Notes under the pieces: model-generated | The model's database searches: none | Told to the model about the DNA's origin: nothing | Seen by the model: only the letters and a program-made list of their open reading frames with translations | Part shown: piece by piece, positions 61,988 to 64,000 of the stretch | Numbering within the stretch: position 1 is the stretch's first letter | Layout of the letters: each line of letters opens with the position of its first letter | Translations under genes and position numbers: made by a program | Assembly: GCA_041690355.1 (NCBI GenBank) | Contig: JAWLHK010000005.1 | Span: forward strand, 213,694 to 277,693 | DNA: 64,000 bases | DNA from: JAWLHK01 sp041690355 [NCBI: bacterium] | GTDB taxonomy: Bacteria; J088; JAWLBW01 | Direction of reading: 5' to 3'

Positions 61988-62015
61988 GGCGCTCAGCGCT
62001 TGGTGCTTGGCGCTC
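61988..62015. repeat. Heptanucleotide tandem repeat (GGCGCTC)n
   Basis: Four units (GGCGCTC, AGCGCTT, GGTGCTT, GGCGCTC). The first two are identical in sequence and order to 37540-37553. Confidence 0.8.
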
Positions 62016-62082
62016 GGCCCGGTGCGCCCTCCCCTCGGAATCTGCTACGCTGACTCCGCATTACCCCTCACGCGGTACCCCC

Positions 62083-63534
62083 ATGTTCGAACAGACCTTC
62101 AGGAATATCGACGACGTGCTCTGGAAAGAGTCCGGCTGCACGACGGAGCTCGATTACACGGAGCAGACTTCATGGATGCTCTTTCTCAAATACCTCGACG
62201 ACCTCGAGAAGGAGCGGGCCCTGGAGGCCGAGCTTGTCGGCAAGCCCTACACGTATCTGATCGATGAAGACCATCGCTGGTCGACCTGGGCGGCGCCGAA
62301 AAAGCCGGACGGCACGTTTGATCACGACCGCGCCCTGACCGGCGCCGACCTGATCGACTTCGTCAACCGGAAGCTCTTCCCCTACCTGCAGGGGTTCAAG
62401 CAGCGGGCCAGCGGGCCCGACACCATCGAGTACAAAATCGGCGAGATCTTCGGCGAGATCAAGAACAAATTTTCGAGCGGGTACTCCCTGCGCGACGCCC
62501 TGGAGCTCATGGATACGCTGCGCTTTCGTTCGCAGCAGGAGAAGCACGAGCTCAGCCACCTGTACGAGGCCAAGATCCGCAACATGGGCAACGCCGGGCG
62601 CAACGGCGGCGAATACTACACGCCCCGCCCGCTCATTCGCGCCATGATCCAGGTGATCGACCCGAAGATCGGCGAGACGATCTACGACGGCGCCTGCGGC
62701 TCAGCCGGCTTTCTCTGCGAAGCCCATGACTACCTGCGCGCCGGAAAGCTTACGACGGCGCAGCTCAATACCCTGCAGAAGCGCACCTTCTATGGCAAGG
62801 AGAAGAAACCGCTCGCCTACATCATCGGCACGATGAACATGATCCTCCATGGCATCGACGCCCCGAACATCGTGCACACGAACACGCTTGCCGAGAACCT
62901 GGCCGACATCCAGCCGAAGGATCAGTACGACGTCATCCTCGCCAACCCGCCTTTCGGGGGAAAAGAGCGCAAGGAGATCCAGCAGAACTTCCCCATCAAG
63001 ACCGGCGAAACGGCCTTCCTGTTTTTGCAGCACTTCGTCAAGAGCCTCAAGCCGGGGGGACGGGCGGCGGTCGTCATCAAGAACACCTTTCTCTCCATCG
63101 CCGACAACGCGGCGCGGGCATTGCGGAAACAACTGCTCGACGACTGCAACCTGCACACCGTGCTCGACTGCCCGCAGGGCACGTTCCAAGGCGCCGGCGT
63201 GAAGACGGTCGTGCTCTTCTTCGAGAAGGGGGCCCCGACACGGAAGATCTGGTACTACCAGCTCGACCCCGGCCGCAACCTTGGCAAGACCAACCCCCTC
63301 AACGACGACGACCTCGCAGGGTTTGTAGCGCTGCAGAAGACGTTCGCCGACTCGGAGAAGTCCTGGTCGGTCAGCATCGGCGATATCGACCCCGAAGGCA
63401 TCGACCTGTCGGTGAAGAACCCTCGGGAACCGGATGGGGATCCGATTCGAACGCCCGAGGAAATCCTGGCCGAAATCGAGAAGCTCGATGCCGAAGCGAC
63501 CGCCGTGCTGGCGGGAATTCGGAGGCTGTTGTGA
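62083..63534 (+). CDS. hsdM: Type I restriction-modification methyltransferase subunit
   Basis: This 483-residue N6-adenine methyltransferase subunit belongs to a type I system. Its N-terminal helical domain begins FEQTFRNIDDVLWKESGCTTELDYTEQTSWMLFLKYLDDLE. The SAM-binding motif is YDGACGSAGFLCE and the catalytic NPPF is about residues 288-291 in ILANPPFGGKE. The stop overlaps the hsdS start (GTGA), so the two are coupled. An hsdR gene is expected beyond the right edge. Confidence 0.95.
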   Translation: MFEQTFRNIDDVLWKESGCTTELDYTEQTSWMLFLKYLDDLEKERALEAELVGKPYTYLIDEDHRWSTWAAPKKPDGTFDHDRALTGADLIDFVNRKLFPYLQGFKQRASGPDTIEYKIGEIFGEIKNKFSSGYSLRDALELMDTLRFRSQQEKHELSHLYEAKIRNMGNAGRNGGEYYTPRPLIRAMIQVIDPKIGETIYDGACGSAGFLCEAHDYLRAGKLTTAQLNTLQKRTFYGKEKKPLAYIIGTMNMILHGIDAPNIVHTNTLAENLADIQPKDQYDVILANPPFGGKERKEIQQNFPIKTGETAFLFLQHFVKSLKPGGRAAVVIKNTFLSIADNAARALRKQLLDDCNLHTVLDCPQGTFQGAGVKTVVLFFEKGAPTRKIWYYQLDPGRNLGKTNPLNDDDLAGFVALQKTFADSEKSWSVSIGDIDPEGIDLSVKNPREPDGDPIRTPEEILAEIEKLDAEATAVLAGIRRLL

Positions 63535-64000
63535 GAGCGGGGTGGAGCAGGCGAAGTATTGGTGACATCTGCCGAATTGTAAATGGCGGAACTCCAAAAA
63601 CGGGCATCAAGGAGTATTGGGACGGACCTCATGCATGGATAACGCCTGCGGAGATGGGTGGCCTGATTTCCCCCTATGTGTCTGAAACCCGGCGGACATT
63701 GACTAACTTAGGCCTTGCTAAGTCCTCGGCATCTCTCTTGCCGCCAAATTCGATCATATTGTCGTCCCGCGCGCCAATTGGCCACCTGGTGATCAACGAA
63801 GTACCAATGGCAACCAACCAGGGGTGCAAGGGATTGGTCCCAAACGACTCGGTAGATGTGAAGTTTCTCTTCTACTTTCTTTCATCTAGGGTTGAAGAAC
63901 TCAATGAGCTCGGTGTTGGTGCGGTTTTCAAAGAACTTTCGGCATCGCGGCTTAGACAATTGCTTGTTCCCACCCCCCCCCTCCCCGAGCAGCGGCGGAT
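63531..64000 (+). CDS. hsdS: Type I restriction-modification specificity subunit (partial)
   Basis: The first 156 residues are present; the gene continues beyond the window. It starts at GTG 63531, overlapping the hsdM TGA. One target-recognition domain is seen, with landmarks VNGGTPKTGIKEYWDGP, WITPAEMGG, SSRAPIGH, ATNQGCKGL and VPTPPLPEQRRI. The last is the usual link into the central conserved helix. It reads the DNA target half-site for the complex. Its base composition is visibly more A+T-rich than hsdM, as is common for exchanged specificity genes. Confidence 0.92.
   Translation, partial: MRAGWSRRSIGDICRIVNGGTPKTGIKEYWDGPHAWITPAEMGGLISPYVSETRRTLTNLGLAKSSASLLPPNSIILSSRAPIGHLVINEVPMATNQGCKGLVPNDSVDVKFLFYFLSSRVEELNELGVGAVFKELSASRLRQLLVPTPPLPEQRR

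Overview
The window is G+C-rich bacterial chromosome, densely packed and read on both strands. It holds about 60 protein genes and shows no rRNA, tRNA, CRISPR array or insertion sequence. An unusual number of lipoproteins, two DUF1566 proteins, a secreted TIMP/NTR-like protein, LVIVD and di-haem cytochrome proteins, and a giant secreted protein ending in a Cys-motif/membrane-helix/Arg tail all point to a Gram-negative 'deltaproteobacterial' lineage (Myxococcota or a neighbouring phylum). The species cannot be named from the sequence. Several promoters have a TTG-rich -35 and a TAnnnT -10, and several genes start so close to the -10 that their mRNAs are probably leaderless.

Region 1 (1-10 kb, mostly +): the end of a probable polysaccharide deacetylase, a membrane GT2 glycosyltransferase, a lipoprotein, a Zn/Mn ABC importer (znuA-znuC-znuB-like) behind a small His/Cys protein, RNase HII overlapping an omega-amidase-like nitrilase, a GST, a NUDIX hydrolase, and a TPR lipoprotein overlapping yhbY and a DsbA-fold isomerase. 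Region 2 (10-15 kb, -): a metallo-beta-lactamase-fold protein that has lost its metal motif, a DUF815 ATPase, Bcp peroxiredoxin, an alpha/beta hydrolase, a CheY-like receiver and two lipoproteins. Region 3 (15-25 kb, +): a VWA-like lipoprotein, nitronate monooxygenase, ArsC-like reductase, two regulator-like genes, then an RNA-repair operon (archease, RtcB, CapA-type metallophosphatase) and oligoendopeptidase F.

Region 4 (25-33.5 kb, -): an MBOAT/SGNH O-acetylation pair, a TIMP-like protein, a beta-propeller/di-haem cytochrome lipoprotein paired with an LVIVD lipoprotein, then a MaoC/HtdX-type dehydratase and a TetR regulator. The TetR gene diverges, across overlapping promoters and an operator-like dyad, from a high-molecular-weight FabG and a FadI/FadA2-type thiolase. 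Together these form a compact acyl-CoA module that ends in a strong terminator. Region 5 (36-43 kb): MscS channel, DUF2288, an operon of Ycf46-type ATPase, small membrane protein, DUF1257 (Ycf35), DUF2997 and a PflA-like radical SAM protein, then an acyltransferase, a lipoprotein and a polyprenyl diphosphate synthase.

Region 6 (43.8-57.2 kb, -) is the most unusual part. It is a six-gene operon encoding a helical-repeat lipoprotein, a 1,624-residue secreted protein with a sorting-type tail, a 1,058-residue lipoprotein, a 917-residue membrane protein with an internal duplication and a C-terminal UbiA-type domain, and two DUF1566 proteins. It looks like an undescribed cell-surface system. Region 7 (57.7-64 kb): a small membrane protein, dapD-dapE for lysine/peptidoglycan synthesis, a lipoprotein GH1 beta-glucosidase, and the start of a type I restriction-modification locus (hsdM, partial hsdS). 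Heptanucleotide tandem repeats of four sequence families sit in three intergenic regions.
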